From Anaerotruncus sp. MC2020 (GTDB taxonomy: Bacteria; Bacillota; Clostridia; Oscillospirales; Ruminococcaceae), in NCBI GenBank assembly GCA_000701945.1, contig JNKE01000001.1, positions 1 to 36,831 of the forward strand: a DNA stretch of 36,831 nt. Reading direction: 5' to 3'. Positions 1 through 8,122 of this stretch are shown here, in pieces. The notes beneath the pieces were generated by a model. The model was not told where the DNA came from. It did not search any database and saw only the letters and a program-made list of their open reading frames with translations. Position numbers and translations under genes: made by a program. The stretch's first letter is position 1. Every line of letters begins with the position of its first letter.

Positions 1-292
1 TAAAGCTAAATGTATTCTTGTTGTTATTAGCTATATTCTGCCAGGTGTTACCGTCCTTGCTGTATTGCCACTGATAGTTTGTTGTACCAGGTGCATCAAC
101 AGTCATTATAACTGAATCGCCTATTGCTGCACTTACATCTTCAAGATCCTGTGTTAAACTATATGAATTTTGTTCAACTGCATATGCTTTCAATAAAGCC
201 ATCGAACTCTCTGAAAAAATCATCGGTACATTAGCACTTATTGTTGTTAAAGCAGTGAGGAAAGCAATAATCTTTTTATTTGCGTCTTTCAT
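1..292 (-). CDS. Secreted Ig-like-domain protein, N-terminal part (runs off the window)
   Basis: This is the first 97 codons of a gene that continues beyond position 1. The start is the ATG at 292-290, preceded by a clear AAGGAG ribosome binding site 8 bases upstream. The N-terminus is MKDANKKIIAFLTALTTIS, a basic stretch followed by a hydrophobic segment, so a Sec signal peptide is likely. Around residues 65-90 is the pattern YQWQYSKDGNTWQNI, typical of bacterial Ig-like or SPRY-adjacent repeats in large clostridial surface proteins. It follows the polysaccharide locus in the same direction and may be a surface adhesin or repeat protein. The function cannot be set from this fragment. I read it by hand from the minus strand; the frame is open to the window edge. 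Confidence 0.75.
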   Translation of the reverse strand, partial: MKDANKKIIAFLTALTTISANVPMIFSESSMALLKAYAVEQNSYSLTQDLEDVSAAIGDSVIMTVDAPGTTNYQWQYSKDGNTWQNIANNNKNTFSF

Positions 293-451
293 AATCAATC
301 TCCTTATTATAATATTCAATAACCAAACTAATAAAGTAAATTCAAATTATCATCGGAAACGCCCCCTATCAAACATACAAAAGATCAATTCCTTATATAA
401 ATGTTTAGCATTTGCAGTGATTTGTTTGAACAACTGTTATTAATTTATTAC

Positions 452-877
452 TTATATTTCTTTAATAAAATGGGTAGTTTTTTTCTTGGTATATCCTAAT
501 TTATCATAAAATACATGAGCACCAATTCTAAAATCTGCACTAGTAAATTCAATTGCAGAACAACGCTTTTTACAACACATATCTTCGACATATTCAAACA
601 TTTTTCTCCCAATTCCACATTGACGATAATCTTCATTTACAGCTACATATGTAACATATATCATACGACTAGGTCTTATATAATCCTCTTGAAGTTCGGT
701 AAATATACATCCAACCAAGTCATTATCTTCAGTCACGGCAACATATATTCTTCTTTCACTTGTTAAATACTTTTCTTCAAGTGTCTTTTGATCTATTTCG
801 GAACCGTATACTTTGTTTAATAATGATATTAATTCAATATAGTCAGACGAGCTATAATCTCTTACTGTTATTTTCAT
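452..877 (-). CDS. GNAT-family N-acetyltransferase
   Basis: A 141-residue single-domain GNAT protein. The acetyl-CoA pyrophosphate-binding motif A is visible as RQCGIGRKMFEYVE near residue 85, after the beta-4 strand MIYVTYVAVNEDY. The C-terminus has the usual FYDKLGYTKKKTTHF, which closes the GNAT fold. Its ATG overlaps the stop of the upstream fusion gene by four bases (ATGA at 877-874), so translation is probably coupled and it belongs to the polysaccharide operon. In this setting it could acetylate an amino sugar or the amine made by the neighbouring aminotransferase, but the acceptor is inferred only. General GNATs cannot be assigned a substrate from sequence. Confidence 0.85.
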   Translation of the reverse strand: MKITVRDYSSSDYIELISLLNKVYGSEIDQKTLEEKYLTSERRIYVAVTEDNDLVGCIFTELQEDYIRPSRMIYVTYVAVNEDYRQCGIGRKMFEYVEDMCCKKRCSAIEFTSADFRIGAHVFYDKLGYTKKKTTHFIKEI

Positions 878-2199
878 AAAAGTTCTCTCTTTCTATCCTT
901 AAATGTTTCGAATTCATTCATTACACCTGCAATACTAGCAGTTATTTCCCTGCTAATGTAAAAATCAGCATTTCCTTCTCTAATTGCATTTGCAAGAGCA
1001 ACAAGTTCATATCGAATACCTTCTCCATTAACCTGGTAAAAAAATCGCTTATTATCAGATGGATTTTCATATCTAAGTTCAAAATAATCTGTTTTCCACC
1101 AAGGCGCTGGAACAAATACATATCCTTTTGTACCTGAAATTATCAATTCACCTTCAGACTTAACGCCAGTACCAACTTTTATTGATGCTGTGGCAGAAGA
1201 AAATGTCAAATCTATTTTCGTAAACAAATCTTGTTTATCATCATCACTCATCATCGAGAATATTCTTAAATCCTGATACTCTGTTCCCAATATCTGAAAA
1301 ACTGGAAGCATTGTTGTTGGTCCCCACGATTCTAAAGATCCCCAATTAGTATTTGTAGACAAACTAAGACTTGTACAGGTTGCATCAACAGAAACTACCT
1401 TGCCTATTTTTCCACTTTTCAAAAGCAAAAGCATACGCTCATAAGCAGTAATATAAGCAGTACGATTTGCTTCCATTACTGTAACCCCATTTATCCTTGC
1501 CAATTCAAATAGTTTCTCACACTCTAACTTTGACATAGCAAGTGGGCTTTCACACAATACATGCTTTCCCCTTTCAAGAGCATATTTACACTGTTCAAAA
1601 TGTTGTTTGGGGTGAGAATGAATATATACAGCATCAACATCATCCAATAACTTGTCATAATCCGTATTATACACTGTCAGATCATCTTTCAAGTCATGCA
1701 ATACCCCATCATAAGGAACGCAAATACCGATTACATCCACAGCATTTACATATTTAGATTCATTATAAAACTTCTCCAAAAAAGGAGAATAACCAACCAT
1801 TCCTAATTTAAGAGAAGACCTCTCAGCACGAATTTCAGAGCTTGAAACCCCCTCAGTTCTAGGAAGATAAACAACTTTGCAATATTCATTCAAATAATCA
1901 AAATATCCAATCCAATCCGATCCAACTGTAAATATATCAACACCGTATTTTCGAACATCATCTATTTTCTGCCCCTCATATTCTTCGACAATTACTTTAT
2001 CTGCAATTCCAGTAGCTTGTACAGCCGCAATTCTTTCTTCTAAACTCTGCTGGACATTTATCTTTCCACGAGTTTTATCAAAATCATCAGCTGTTACTCC
2101 AACTATCAAATAATCTCCCAGTGCTTTAGCTCTTTCCAAAAGTCTAATATGACCATGATGCAATAAATCGTATGTACCATATGTAATAACTTTAATCAT
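874..2199 (-). CDS. Cytidylyltransferase-oxidoreductase fusion (TagD-like plus Gfo/Idh/MocA)
   Basis: A 441-residue two-domain protein. Residues 1 to about 125 are a TagD/glycerol-3-phosphate cytidylyltransferase-like domain: start MIKVITYGTYDLLHHGHIRL with the HxGH nucleotide motif, and RTEGVSSSEIR, matching the RTEGISTT end motif of that family. Residues from about 128 are a Gfo/Idh/MocA NAD(P)-dependent oxidoreductase, with LGMVGYSPF as a relaxed dinucleotide fold and HVLCESPLA as the usual catalytic-lysine region with Ser in place of the common Lys-Pro. It starts at an ATG with AGGAG upstream. It overlaps the GNAT gene and is 30 bp behind the aminotransferase. Together they could make and activate an aminated small alcohol as a CDP donor; the actual product is inferred. 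Confidence 0.8.
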   Translation of the reverse strand: MIKVITYGTYDLLHHGHIRLLERAKALGDYLIVGVTADDFDKTRGKINVQQSLEERIAAVQATGIADKVIVEEYEGQKIDDVRKYGVDIFTVGSDWIGYFDYLNEYCKVVYLPRTEGVSSSEIRAERSSLKLGMVGYSPFLEKFYNESKYVNAVDVIGICVPYDGVLHDLKDDLTVYNTDYDKLLDDVDAVYIHSHPKQHFEQCKYALERGKHVLCESPLAMSKLECEKLFELARINGVTVMEANRTAYITAYERMLLLLKSGKIGKVVSVDATCTSLSLSTNTNWGSLESWGPTTMLPVFQILGTEYQDLRIFSMMSDDDKQDLFTKIDLTFSSATASIKVGTGVKSEGELIISGTKGYVFVPAPWWKTDYFELRYENPSDNKRFFYQVNGEGIRYELVALANAIREGNADFYISREITASIAGVMNEFETFKDRKRELL

Positions 2200-2229
2200 A
2201 CGTAATCTCCTAATAATAAGATTATCACT

Positions 2230-3303
2230 TTATAGCATTCCTCTGCTCTGCATATCTTTCAATGCATTAATCAGTGTTGTATTATCATCATAATTCAGAT
2301 GCCCGATATGACCGACACGAAAAATCGTACTCTTCATATCGCCGCCGTTCGGACAAATCCAAATTCCATAATGATCTTTTAGTTCCATAAAGATCTCATA
2401 CGCATCTGCATTAAGCGGATGAACAGGTGTAACCCCGTTTGCAGGAGATTCAGAAACGAATTCAAATGGAAGAACTTTAATTTTCGCCCTGAAATCTGCA
2501 GCTTGAGCCGCTACTCTTGCAATCTCAGCATCAGCACCACCAGCACGCTCAATCTCTTTCAGTCTTGTATTGATTTGACGCAAAATGCCGACAGCAGGCG
2601 TGAACGGGGTCTGACCACGCTCCATATTTTTGAGAGCATCCGCCAGATTGAAGTACATCGACTTGACCTTGACATTTGTGACACGCTCCACAGCTCTCGG
2701 CGCAAGGACAATCATGGACACACCTGGAGGACAAGCAATAACCTTCTGAGAACCAGTAATCATAACATCAGCACCGCAGTGTGCCATATCAAATGGATCA
2801 GCAAGAAATGCAGAAACACAGTCGCAAACAAAGAACATATGATTTTTTTTGCAAAATTCACCGAGCATTTCTGCGTCATAGAGAACACCTGTAGAAGTTT
2901 CATCTATGTTTACCAGCAAACCTGTAAAGTCTTTTCCATCATACTCATAAAGTTTCTCTTTTGTAAGCTTCTGTCCGTGATTAAGTTTCACAACATCATG
3001 CGGTACGTCATGGATCTCGCAAAGTTCAACAAATCGCTGGCCGAAGCTGCCGCCGTTGATGACCAATACCTTATCTGATGCCGTAAAGCAGTTCATCACA
3101 GTTGCTTCCATAGAACCAGTGGAAGAATTGGTCATAAACGCAACTCTCGAACCAGTGGGAGCTTTGGAGAATTCCAGCATTAGCCTCTCATTTTCAAGCA
3201 TAAGTTCAGAAAACTCAGAAGTTCTAAAGTACGGCACCTGTTCTGCACCGACTGCACAGACTTCCTCACTAGCCATAACTGGACCTACTGTAAAATTAAG
3301 CAT
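2230..3303 (-). CDS. Class V PLP aminotransferase (serine-pyruvate / AEP transaminase type)
   Basis: About 357 residues, starting at [15 protein letters not shown], the standard beginning of the alanine-glyoxylate/2-aminoethylphosphonate transaminase branch. I chose the ATG at 3303; an ATG at 3321, one base after the preceding stop, would add six residues, and the further upstream TTG is unlikely. The PLP lysine is in [11 protein letters not shown], the aspartate in VCDCVSAF, and the GGSFGQRF segment binds cofactor phosphate. GC content is higher than in the flanking polysaccharide genes. The gene lies between the sulfotransferase-like gene and the cytidylyltransferase fusion, and probably transaminates an aldehyde or ketone made by the oxidoreductase half of the fusion. 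Substrate not determined. Confidence 0.82.
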   Translation of the reverse strand: MLNFTVGPVMASEEVCAVGAEQVPYFRTSEFSELMLENERLMLEFSKAPTGSRVAFMTNSSTGSMEATVMNCFTASDKVLVINGGSFGQRFVELCEIHDVPHDVVKLNHGQKLTKEKLYEYDGKDFTGLLVNIDETSTGVLYDAEMLGEFCKKNHMFFVCDCVSAFLADPFDMAHCGADVMITGSQKVIACPPGVSMIVLAPRAVERVTNVKVKSMYFNLADALKNMERGQTPFTPAVGILRQINTRLKEIERAGGADAEIARVAAQAADFRAKIKVLPFEFVSESPANGVTPVHPLNADAYEIFMELKDHYGIWICPNGGDMKSTIFRVGHIGHLNYDDNTTLINALKDMQSRGML

Positions 3304-3322
3304 TTTATCACATTCTTTCATA

Positions 3323-4387
3323 TCATATTTTAAGCTTAGTATCCCCTGGTTTAGATACAAATGCTTTGTGAATATCTCTTTTAATCTTCATTGTGTTTTC
3401 GTATTTTTCAAAAGGAAATAAGAATTCATCAAGTTCTTTTTCTATTATTCTTATATCATTTTCTATTTCTGGATAATTTCGGAAAAGAAGTGTATTATTA
3501 ATAGACTGTTCCGGTACAAACAAGGTTCGTGGTTTTTCACTCTTAAGCTTTAACCATTGAAGTAATTCATTTGACGCATCGTCATAATTATAAACAAACT
3601 CTTCGTAATTTACATAACGTACTCGTAAATCTTGAACCTTACTGCGATGTAATCCCTTATAATACGCAATGAATGCATTTACATCTCCTCTATTTGGCAT
3701 AAAACGGGATAAATGTGGCATCAAATGATTGGTTAACACAAACAAATCTCTTGGATCTCTTTCAACCACAATAGAACGTGCATCTTCAAAAAAATCCATA
3801 CCGCTTAAAGGCGAAGTTGGAGGGAATAATTGTTCAAGTAGTACTATTCCGGAAGTATCAAATCCACTTGCTTCAAATACTAATTTAATATAATTCTGAG
3901 TAATTGAAATAAATTCTTCTTTTAAAAAAGAAGAATAATAACGCTTTGAATCAGGTGGCCAGATAAAAGTCGGATTTAATCTGCTTACAGTTCGTTGAAA
4001 AACATTATTGATTCTCCGAAAAAAAGGGGTGTCAAGAAAATGTCTTTGATCCGCCGCCTCATAACCACTTCGGCCTTTCCAAGTTGCCTGTGTCAATTCA
4101 TCAATATAGTTGTAACTTAACAAATCCAACTTGTTTCCAGTTTGTTTTTGCAAGCCTCTTCCGCGATTGCTTCTGATATCTCTTTTGAATCTTGCAATAG
4201 CTGTGCTAATACTTAATCTTCGACGATCTTCAACTAAATAATGGTATAAATCTAAAATCCCGTCAGGCTGCTGAAATAATTGAAATTCAGTTCCGTAATT
4301 ATAGGATTGAATACCTTTGCATTCTTCGATGACTCCTAAAACCGCACTTGCACCTGTAGCTCCATAACCTGAAACACCTATAATCAT
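3323..4387 (-). CDS. Sulfotransferase-like protein of the polysaccharide locus
   Basis: 354 residues. The N-terminus [15 protein letters not shown] resembles the phosphosulfate-binding P-loop position of sulfotransferases, with Gly/Ser/Thr instead of a strict Walker [12 protein letters not shown] around residue 210 matches the 3'-phosphate-binding V-x-RDPRD element of PAPS-dependent enzymes. It starts at an ATG with AAGGAAAGG upstream and overlaps the stop of the flippase gene by four bases. It likely modifies the polymer or its lipid-linked repeat unit with sulfate. The assignment rests on two motifs, and a different nucleotide-binding transferase remains possible. Confidence 0.6.
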   Translation of the reverse strand: MIIGVSGYGATGASAVLGVIEECKGIQSYNYGTEFQLFQQPDGILDLYHYLVEDRRRLSISTAIARFKRDIRSNRGRGLQKQTGNKLDLLSYNYIDELTQATWKGRSGYEAADQRHFLDTPFFRRINNVFQRTVSRLNPTFIWPPDSKRYYSSFLKEEFISITQNYIKLVFEASGFDTSGIVLLEQLFPPTSPLSGMDFFEDARSIVVERDPRDLFVLTNHLMPHLSRFMPNRGDVNAFIAYYKGLHRSKVQDLRVRYVNYEEFVYNYDDASNELLQWLKLKSEKPRTLFVPEQSINNTLLFRNYPEIENDIRIIEKELDEFLFPFEKYENTMKIKRDIHKAFVSKPGDTKLKI

Positions 4388-5673
4388 TTCTTTAACCTTT
4401 CCTTCCTTGTTATTGCTTTTTTTAAAGACTCAATGTCACTCTTTTGCAAAAACATCATTTCCTTTACGGATAAGCCACTTTTTTTACAAAAATATAATAC
4501 AAATACTATACCACAAACAAAATTACCAAAACTCGTGGCCAATGCCGCACCTTGAATGCCCCATAAAGGAATGAAAAACAGATTAAATACAACATCAACT
4601 ACTATTGCAATACTAAGCATATATATGTTCAAAATTTGTTTTTTATTAACAATATTGTATTGTGCAATTAATTTAAAATAGCTGACAGCAAGTACTCCAA
4701 AAGAAGTAATGAGAACAATTGAATATGCACCTTGATATTCATTACCATATAATATATGAATTGCGACTTTACCAAGCAAGAAAATCAATATGCAAAATAA
4801 TAAAGAAGCCCAAAAGCCTATTCTCGATACTTTTGCAACCTCTCTTTCGTCAGCCCCCTTTGCTAATCTTGAAACAAGCACACCTTTTAATGTATCTGGA
4901 ATCATTACAATCTTATCAGATAAAGACAACCCTAATGAATAAACACCTATCATAGCATCAGTAATATAATTATAATGATGAAGCATCAAGACATCTATTC
5001 GATAGTTTAATGTCGTCATTAATAATGCAACCATAGGAAAAAAACCATACTTAGCTAATTCTATCAATAACTGCAGCATGTTTTTTTCTAATTTTGGTTT
5101 TACGCGCAGAATAAGAGTAAACGAAACACATTTACACAACTCTGCAAAAGCAAGAATTGAAATTCCCCAAAATATATTTCTTTTCACAAACAACCAAAGG
5201 ATTAAAATATAGACAATATCGATAAAGCTAATAATTGTCCACCATTTATTGCGAGTATTTGGTGTTTCAACCAGAGCAACATAACCAGTAATTCTGGAAT
5301 AGCCATATATCGGAATGAGAATAAGTACAGCTTTAATTTCATAGGTAACAGGAAGAATAATTGTGCAGAATATTCCAATCATTAAATATACGAAATACAT
5401 AACAATAATTAATGATACATACTGTTTGTATATTTGATCTTTACCATACTTTTTTCTAAAATATGGATATGCTTGATGCATACCAAAAGTAATTACAATT
5501 CCACCTATTGAAACAATACTTGATATATATGCGTTTACACCCTTAAGTTCTGCACCAAGATATCGAGCAAGTAGGACGGACTGTACAATGCCTATTGCTA
5601 TCGATATAAATTTAGTAATTATAGAGAAAACATATTCGTTTTTAATAAATTTAGAAAGTATATTATGATCCAT
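4384..5673 (-). CDS. Polysaccharide flippase, Wzx/MATE-like
   Basis: About 429 residues with 12-14 hydrophobic membrane segments and scattered charges in the loops, the profile of the polysaccharide_synt/MurJ-like exporter superfamily. The ATG at 5673 follows AAGAGGATAGAA and is preferred over the GTG 33 bases upstream, which has no ribosome binding site. It would flip the undecaprenyl-linked repeat unit across the membrane. It is the first gene after a 206-bp gap that holds an extended -10 promoter, so it may head a sub-operon with the downstream modification genes. Confidence 0.88.
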   Translation of the reverse strand: MDHNILSKFIKNEYVFSIITKFISIAIGIVQSVLLARYLGAELKGVNAYISSIVSIGGIVITFGMHQAYPYFRKKYGKDQIYKQYVSLIIVMYFVYLMIGIFCTIILPVTYEIKAVLILIPIYGYSRITGYVALVETPNTRNKWWTIISFIDIVYILILWLFVKRNIFWGISILAFAELCKCVSFTLILRVKPKLEKNMLQLLIELAKYGFFPMVALLMTTLNYRIDVLMLHHYNYITDAMIGVYSLGLSLSDKIVMIPDTLKGVLVSRLAKGADEREVAKVSRIGFWASLLFCILIFLLGKVAIHILYGNEYQGAYSIVLITSFGVLAVSYFKLIAQYNIVNKKQILNIYMLSIAIVVDVVFNLFFIPLWGIQGAALATSFGNFVCGIVFVLYFCKKSGLSVKEMMFLQKSDIESLKKAITRKERLKK

Positions 5674-5809
5674 TTCTATCCTCTTCGTATTAATTGTATT
5701 TCGCACTTAATTCAGTCTCCTCTTATGCTCTATTCCCTTTCTCTTTTTCAACTATTTGGAACTGTATAAGAAATAACGATTAAAGAATGTAAAGATTTGA
5801 GTTCGTAAT

Positions 5810-5818
5810 ATTATATCA
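5810..5818 (-). promoter_or_regulatory. Extended -10 promoter candidate upstream of the flippase
   Basis: On the minus strand the sequence TGATATAAT has the TGn extension followed by a perfect TATAAT. No good -35 hexamer is seen 16-18 bases upstream. It is the only strong promoter-like element in the gap between the Wzy and Wzx genes and would start a transcript about 125 bases before the flippase ATG. Confidence 0.4.
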
Positions 5819-5879
5819 CTCACCCCTTAAGAGCATTTCCTAAGATAACTGACTCCCCTGAAACCACACTATTTTCACA

Positions 5880-7049
5880 CTATGAATGCGAGTACATATT
5901 TATAGTACTTTTATTTGTTCTAACGTTTTCAACAGCTATGGCTAATAAAGGTAAAAACATTTCTGAGTGTGCCAATGCTTCGTCTATTCCCATTACAAGA
6001 TAAGCAAATATACCAGCAAAATAAGCAATTACGACTTTATTAGATTTCGATTGCAATAAAAGCTCATCACATTTTATAAATATTATAATATGAAGAAAAA
6101 AACCAAGCATACCTCCGCAAACAAATATTTGCAGCCAATATTGATGAGCGTGAGAAGCACATCCAAGCACTGAAAAATAATCTTCCATTATTCCGCTTCC
6201 AAATAAAAAATGTTCTTTTACCCACATAAAGGATGCATCCCATATCACATATCTACCAGTAAACTCCAAATCCTTTTCAAGTATATTTTCTATCACATAT
6301 CTAAAATATTTCTGAAATCCTATAAAATATATTAAGCAGAATGCTGATATCGTTACGAATATTATTACTTTAATACTCGCCCATTTAGGTAACTGAAATT
6401 TCGAATAAGCTATTATCATAATCAAAAAAATAGACAAGCCAACAAAAGCTGTTGCACATTTTGACATATATATTATATAAATCATTACAACTAGATATAA
6501 AATAGACCTTTTTGAAAAAAATGTGTCTTCATTTTCATACGCATTTAACACTTCAAATATAGCTCCTGGTATCAAATACCTTATAGGGTAATTCTTAAAT
6601 CCGATTATCCAATTTTGAAAATATCTTCCGTGTGTATAAGCCATGCCATTTGGATAAATAATTTGACTTAAAATTTGAATGACACACAAATATTCAAAAT
6701 ACGCTATTATGCCTTTGGTAGCTCCTTTGTTATCTTTGTTATAGAAAAAAGGTAGAATTATAGACATCGAAATAATACTAAAGGGAGAATTCCATGGTAA
6801 GTTGTTTCCTTGAATCATCCCGACAATGTAAATATATAAATAATATAATATTATGTATTTTGTTATACAATTACACCTAAATCTATTTCTTATTAGTAAA
6901 GCAAATGATGCAATGAAAAACATTACTTCACCAATTCTAAAATAATACATTAGCTTAGGATAAATATAATTTATTCCTACTGGAGGATAACACACAAACA
7001 CACATAAAAAGCATATTATAGTAATAGGATTATATTTGTTTTTTTTCAT
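5880..7049 (-). CDS. O-antigen polymerase/ligase-like protein (Wzy)
   Basis: About 389 residues and roughly ten hydrophobic segments. The Wzy_C-type region is visible near residues 270-330: FTGRYVIWDASFMWV, then FLFGSGI, then ASHAHQYWLQIFVCGGMLG, the usual periplasmic loop and following helix of this family. I use the ATG at 7049 with AAAGGATAA upstream; the longer frame would start at an unlikely TTG inside the previous gene's end. It should polymerise the repeat unit on the outside of the membrane. Very AT-rich, typical of transferred surface polysaccharide genes. Confidence 0.82.
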   Translation of the reverse strand: MKKNKYNPITIICFLCVFVCYPPVGINYIYPKLMYYFRIGEVMFFIASFALLIRNRFRCNCITKYIILYYLYIYIVGMIQGNNLPWNSPFSIISMSIILPFFYNKDNKGATKGIIAYFEYLCVIQILSQIIYPNGMAYTHGRYFQNWIIGFKNYPIRYLIPGAIFEVLNAYENEDTFFSKRSILYLVVMIYIIYMSKCATAFVGLSIFLIMIIAYSKFQLPKWASIKVIIFVTISAFCLIYFIGFQKYFRYVIENILEKDLEFTGRYVIWDASFMWVKEHFLFGSGIMEDYFSVLGCASHAHQYWLQIFVCGGMLGFFLHIIIFIKCDELLLQSKSNKVVIAYFAGIFAYLVMGIDEALAHSEMFLPLLAIAVENVRTNKSTINMYSHS

Positions 7050-7074
7050 CACATATTTATCCTTTCTACTACAC

Positions 7075-8106
7075 TCACAGTTCAAACGATGATTTTTGAG
7101 GAAATTTCATTTGTAACGAATCAATGAGTTTTTGCTTAATATTTTCGAAGCAATCCCCCACATACTCATCATTAATACAAATTGCTTTATATTTTCCTTT
7201 ATTAATTGCGTCAATAATCATGTGAAAATTTTCTTTATCACCATCTAAGTGACAAGAAAGACCAAATTTATTGCTTCTAGGGTAGAATTGACCTTTGGCT
7301 AGCTGCCAATAAGAAAAAACAAAATGATTAACATCAGTACTCGTTCTAAACTTATGCTCACTTGCCAATCCAAGAATATCAGCTTCTTTTTCCCATACTT
7401 CAGAATATGTTGCTTTTAAATATGGATATGGCAGATGTGGATTAATAAAACCTGTAAACTGATCCCACGGCAATAAAAGGAGAGTTTTAATCATCGCGCT
7501 TCCATATCTTATATTTACCCATTTAGACAAGTTGTTTTTTATACTTGTCTTTTTATCAAAATGACGATTAATCAAAGCCATATTAAATACAGCTGGTGTA
7601 TATATCTCATCTTTCTTTAGTGGTTCACCTGATCTTCCTTTGGCACTTATTGTAATTGCGTTAAGTACCCCCATATCACATGGCACTCCGTTTTTGAAAA
7701 AATCATTAGGAACCGTAGGAGCAATTAGAAACATATCGTCATTAAAATATACAAACTGTTCCGACAACTCAGGAATACGATGAAAGTTCATATCAATTGC
7801 ACGAGATGAAAATGTAGGTAAATACTTGTCAGGAATATAATCGCTATGTTTAACCAAAACTAGTTTTGAACACTCGGTATTTAACCATGCAGGAACATGA
7901 CCGCAGGTTACAAAATACACTTTGTTAACCCAAGGCGCATTTGTTTCTATAGATCGAAACCAGTATCGCAGTGTATCCCAATCTCTATACCTAGAATCAC
8001 GAGAATCACCTTTAATTTGAACCTCATATTTTGCTTTTTCTGCTCTCCACACTGGATCATTTCCATCCACCCATGTGATAATAAAATCAATTTTCTTCAA
8101 TATCAT
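7075..8106 (-). CDS. Stealth-family sugar-phosphate transferase
   Basis: 343 residues with the conserved regions of Stealth proteins: CR1 at the N-terminus as DFIITWVDGNDPVW, CR2 as SRAIDMNFHRIPEL and FVYFNDDMFL near residues 100-125, and later CR3/CR4-like segments including DVNHFVFSYWQLA. Family members transfer hexose-1-phosphate from nucleotide sugars to a polymer, giving phosphodiester links. This suggests the polymer has phosphodiesters. The ATG at 8106 follows AGTGAGGG at unusually close spacing. It sits directly downstream of the propeller-GT2 gene. Confidence 0.83.
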   Translation of the reverse strand: MILKKIDFIITWVDGNDPVWRAEKAKYEVQIKGDSRDSRYRDWDTLRYWFRSIETNAPWVNKVYFVTCGHVPAWLNTECSKLVLVKHSDYIPDKYLPTFSSRAIDMNFHRIPELSEQFVYFNDDMFLIAPTVPNDFFKNGVPCDMGVLNAITISAKGRSGEPLKKDEIYTPAVFNMALINRHFDKKTSIKNNLSKWVNIRYGSAMIKTLLLLPWDQFTGFINPHLPYPYLKATYSEVWEKEADILGLASEHKFRTSTDVNHFVFSYWQLAKGQFYPRSNKFGLSCHLDGDKENFHMIIDAINKGKYKAICINDEYVGDCFENIKQKLIDSLQMKFPQKSSFEL

Positions 8107-8122
8107 TCCCTCACTTAATCTT

